NCBI GenBank assembly: GCA_030037335.1
Contig: JASHRN010000017.1
Coordinates: 1-34,672, forward strand
From: Candidatus Acidiferrales bacterium
GTDB taxonomy: Bacteria; Acidobacteriota; Terriglobia; Acidiferrales; UBA7541
Length of the DNA: 34,672 nucleotides
Direction of reading: 5' to 3'
This document shows, piece by piece, positions 32,287 to 34,672 of this stretch. Within the stretch, counting starts at the first letter, position 1. Each line of letters begins with the position of its first letter. Under the pieces are notes generated by a model. That model was not told where the DNA came from. It did no database searches and saw only the letters and a program-made list of their open reading frames with translations. A program made the translations under genes and the position numbers.

Positions 32287-33051
32287 TCAGCTGCTTCTCT
32301 GTTTGAAATTCAAGATCGAAAAAAAAGTCTGCGGATCGAGGCTCGCCCCTCCTACGAGCGCACCGTCGATCTCACGCTGAGCCATTAAGCTGGCGATGTT
32401 GTCTGGCCTTACACTGCCGCCATACAGAATCCGCAGACCTGAAGCGGACTCTTCACCAAAACTCTGTTCCGCGAGGCGTCTCAGGTATGCGTGCGATTCG
32501 CTAGCAGTTTCCGGCGTGGCTGTACGGCCCGTACCAATCGCCCAGACTGGCTCGTAAGCCAAAAGGATACGCGAGAATTCCTCAGGCGTCAACGTATCGC
32601 TCGCACCGATGAATTGGGACTCGAGAACGCGCTCAGTGCGGCCCGCTTCCCTTTCGTCCAGTGTCTCACCCACGCAAACAATCGGCTGGAGCTTTGCTGC
32701 AAGAGCAGCCTTGAGCTTTCGATTGACGGTGGCGTCCGTCTCTCCGAAATAGCGCCGCCGTTCGGAGTGGCCCAAGATCACAGCGCGGCAACCCGCGTCC
32801 ACGATCATCGCGGCTGAGATTGCGCCAGTGAAAGCTCCCTCGCGCTCCCAATGCATGTCCTGAGCCGCAATCCGAACGGAAGAACCACGCGCGGAGTCAG
32901 CGGCGACGGAAAGCGACGTGAATGGAGGAGCAACGATGATTTCACAGTGATTGATATTGCTTATCAGCGGCTTGAATGCATCGAAGAACTCGCGGGTCTC
33001 AGCCCGAGTCTTGTGCATCTTCCAATTACCCGCGATAACTGGCCGCCGCAA
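32287..33051 (-). CDS. tpiA: Triosephosphate isomerase
   Basis: Interconverts dihydroxyacetone phosphate and glyceraldehyde 3-phosphate. The 254-residue protein has all key residues: Asn-Lys in AGNWKMHK, the His of ILGHSERRRYFGE, the Glu of AYEPVWAIGTG and the phosphate loop YGGSVRPDN. The start is TTG 33051, immediately after the pgk stop (TAA at 33054-33052), which gives the expected family N terminus MRRPVIAGNWKMH. Translation is probably coupled to pgk. Confidence 0.96.
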   Translation of the reverse strand: MRRPVIAGNWKMHKTRAETREFFDAFKPLISNINHCEIIVAPPFTSLSVAADSARGSSVRIAAQDMHWEREGAFTGAISAAMIVDAGCRAVILGHSERRRYFGETDATVNRKLKAALAAKLQPIVCVGETLDEREAGRTERVLESQFIGASDTLTPEEFSRILLAYEPVWAIGTGRTATPETASESHAYLRRLAEQSFGEESASGLRILYGGSVRPDNIASLMAQREIDGALVGGASLDPQTFFSILNFKQRSS

Positions 33052-34251
33052 TTAAGCCTCGTATGTCGTGAGGGCTTCCACGCCGGGCAGTTTTTCGCCT
33101 GCCAGGAATTCCAAGGAAGCGCCGCCACCGGTGGAAATATGAGAGATTTTTTGCGCCACGCCCGATCGTTCGACAGCCGCGACGCTGTCTCCGCCACCGA
33201 CGATCGACGTAGCCCCTGCAGAAGTCGCATCTGCAACTGCGCGGGCAATCGCAAGAGTACCATTGGCAAACGCGGGCTTTTCGAACATTCCCAAGGGACC
33301 GTTCCACACAATCGTCTTCGCAGCCGCGATCTCTTTGCAAAATAACTCGATGGTTTTGGGTCCGATGTCCAGGCCCATCCAATCCGCCGGGGTGGCTTCA
33401 ACGCTGGCAACCTGGGTTTGAGAATCATCGGGGCTCCGCGCCAAAACGTGGTCGACAGGCAGCACAATTCGGAAGCTGCGTTCCACGGCTTCACCAAGCA
33501 ATGATAGGGCCAGATCTGTCTTGTCTTCCTCAACGAGCGACTTTCCCGTTGTGAACTTTTTGGCGCGAAAGAAAGTGTAAGCCATCGCACCGCCGATAAG
33601 CATGGTATTGGCAATCTTCATCAGGTTTTCTATCACTTCGATTTTATCTGACACTTTCGCTCCACCCAGAATCGCCAGAAATGGCCGCTCAGGGTTCGTC
33701 AAAGCTTTACCCAAATAGGAAAGCTCCTGCTCCATCAGCAAGCCCGCAGCGGCCTCTTTAACAAAGCGTGTGATGCCGACGACAGAAGCATGGGCGCGAT
33801 GCGCCGCGCCAAAGGCATCGTTCACAAAGATGCTGTCGCACAGGGATGCGAGTTGGCGTGAGAATTCTTCGTCATTCTTTTCTTCTTCAGCATGAAAGCG
33901 CAAATTTTCCAGGAGCAAGAGGTCGCCATCCTTGAGTACCTGACTTCTGGAGAGCGCCTCCTGACCTACGCAGTCAGAGGAGAAAATCACAGGTCTGCCG
34001 AGGAGTTCCTTCAATCGTACAGCCACTGGCCTGAGGCTGAATTTCGACTCCGGTTTCCCTTTTGGACGCCCCAGATGCGAGGCAACAACGAGGCGTCCGC
34101 CTCGCTCGATGGCAAGTCTTAATGTGGGCAGAGTGGCCCGGATGCGCGTGTCATCAAAAACCTGCCCGTTCTCGAGGGGCACATTAAAATCAGCGCGAAT
34201 GAATACGCGTTTGCCTGCGAGGTTAAGGTCTCGAATCGACAGTTTACGCAT
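33052..34251 (-). CDS. pgk: Phosphoglycerate kinase
   Basis: Transfers the acyl phosphate of 1,3-bisphosphoglycerate to ADP. The roughly 400-residue product shows [54 protein letters not shown] and the C-terminal [11 protein letters not shown]. The usual start is ATG 34251 (MRKLSIRDL); TTG 34257 would add two residues, and no strong ribosome site separates them. It lies between gap and tpiA, 42 bp after the gap stop. Confidence 0.96.
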   Translation of the reverse strand: MRKLSIRDLNLAGKRVFIRADFNVPLENGQVFDDTRIRATLPTLRLAIERGGRLVVASHLGRPKGKPESKFSLRPVAVRLKELLGRPVIFSSDCVGQEALSRSQVLKDGDLLLLENLRFHAEEEKNDEEFSRQLASLCDSIFVNDAFGAAHRAHASVVGITRFVKEAAAGLLMEQELSYLGKALTNPERPFLAILGGAKVSDKIEVIENLMKIANTMLIGGAMAYTFFRAKKFTTGKSLVEEDKTDLALSLLGEAVERSFRIVLPVDHVLARSPDDSQTQVASVEATPADWMGLDIGPKTIELFCKEIAAAKTIVWNGPLGMFEKPAFANGTLAIARAVADATSAGATSIVGGGDSVAAVERSGVAQKISHISTGGGASLEFLAGEKLPGVEALTTYEA

Positions 34252-34293
34252 ACTCAAATTGGAGATGACTCCAGGCGAGTCATTGGCAGTTCT

Positions 34294-34672
34294 CTAGAGG
34301 CGTTTTGCGATCATTTTCACGAGATCCACGCAACGCGAAGAATAACCCCATTCATTGTCATACCATGCGAGAACCTTGACGCAAGTATTTCCCACGACCC
34401 GAGTATAATTCGCGTCCACGATAGCAGAATGAGGATCGCCGCGAAAATCGATCGAAACCAAATCTTCTTCCGTATATTCGAGAATACCGCGCAGGCATCC
34501 TTCTGCTGCCTTTTGAAATGCCGCGTTCACAGACTCTGGAGTCGTAGACTTTTCTGTGTTTACAGTTAAGTCTATGAGACTCACGTTCGGCGTTGGAACA
34601 CGAAGCGCGTAACCATCAAGCTTTCCCTTCAATTCGGGGATTACCAAGTGCAGGGCTTTCGCTGCTCCTGTT
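34294..34672 (-). CDS. gap: Glyceraldehyde-3-phosphate dehydrogenase, C-terminal part
   Basis: The gene runs off the window edge; only the last 125 or so codons are present. They read TGAAKALHLVIPELKGKLDG, then RVPTPNVSLIDLTV and the C-terminal WYDNEWGYSSRCVDLV, all diagnostic of type I GAPDH. The active-site Cys lies outside the window. The stop is TAG 34294-34296. It heads the visible gap-pgk-tpiA glycolytic operon. Confidence 0.95.
   Translation of the reverse strand, partial: TGAAKALHLVIPELKGKLDGYALRVPTPNVSLIDLTVNTEKSTTPESVNAAFQKAAEGCLRGILEYTEEDLVSIDFRGDPHSAIVDANYTRVVGNTCVKVLAWYDNEWGYSSRCVDLVKMIAKRL

Overview
The window looks like a chromosomal segment of a heterotrophic soil or sediment bacterium, most probably Acidobacteriota. 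This is inferred from the mix of large secreted Asp-box (BNR) propeller and S9/S10 peptidase genes, the gap-pgk-tpiA-secG-tRNA-Leu block, the caa3/aa3-type oxidase operon and the palindromic intergenic repeats. No rRNA or marker gene allows a firm placement.

Layout. 1-1638: a secreted S10 serine carboxypeptidase (minus), bracketed by two direct copies of a hairpin repeat. 1639-2401: gene-free, repeat-rich DNA. 2402-6690: two signalling genes, each damaged. A PAS histidine kinase carries an in-frame amber codon, and a CheB-CheR-PAS protein has a one-base frameshift. 6691-7250: a small Ser/Arg-rich ORF and non-coding sequence. 7251-13496 (minus): a tightly overlapping operon for trans-4-hydroxy-L-proline catabolism, with epimerase, a three-subunit FAD/2Fe-2S D-hydroxyproline dehydrogenase, a DHDPS-family deaminase and 2-oxoglutarate semialdehyde dehydrogenase. 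Divergent from it are a second proline-racemase-family gene and a GntR/FadR-type regulator (13688-15581). 15695-18931 and 19070-21394 (minus): a giant Asp-box propeller protein and an exported dipeptidyl-peptidase-like S9 enzyme. The S9 promoter is nearly identical to the hydroxyproline operon promoter, so uptake-side proteolysis and hydroxyproline catabolism appear to share one regulator.

21743-24763: a poorly characterised cluster with an XRE regulator carrying a degenerate S24-like domain, an unknown protein, a small exported protein with three perfect 15-residue repeats, a multi-pass membrane protein preceded by a strong RNA hairpin, and a membrane-anchored partner. 24955-26064: a REC-HD-GYP response regulator. 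26144-26719: an exported peroxiredoxin whose active-site cysteine codon is UGA, followed at the right distance by a SECIS-like hairpin. I read it as a selenoprotein.

26859-31543 (minus): cytochrome c oxidase operon coxB-coxA-coxC1-coxC2-cox4 plus a small CxxC membrane protein. 31737-31823: tRNA-Leu(GAG). 31862-34672 (minus): secG, tpiA, pgk and the 3' end of gap, i.e. lower glycolysis coupled to the Sec translocon subunit.

The strongest finds are the predicted selenocysteine peroxiredoxin with its SECIS, the shared promoter/operator of the hydroxyproline operon and the S9 peptidase, and the 23-residue-period peptide repeat gene, whose repeats are identical in protein but diverged in codons.
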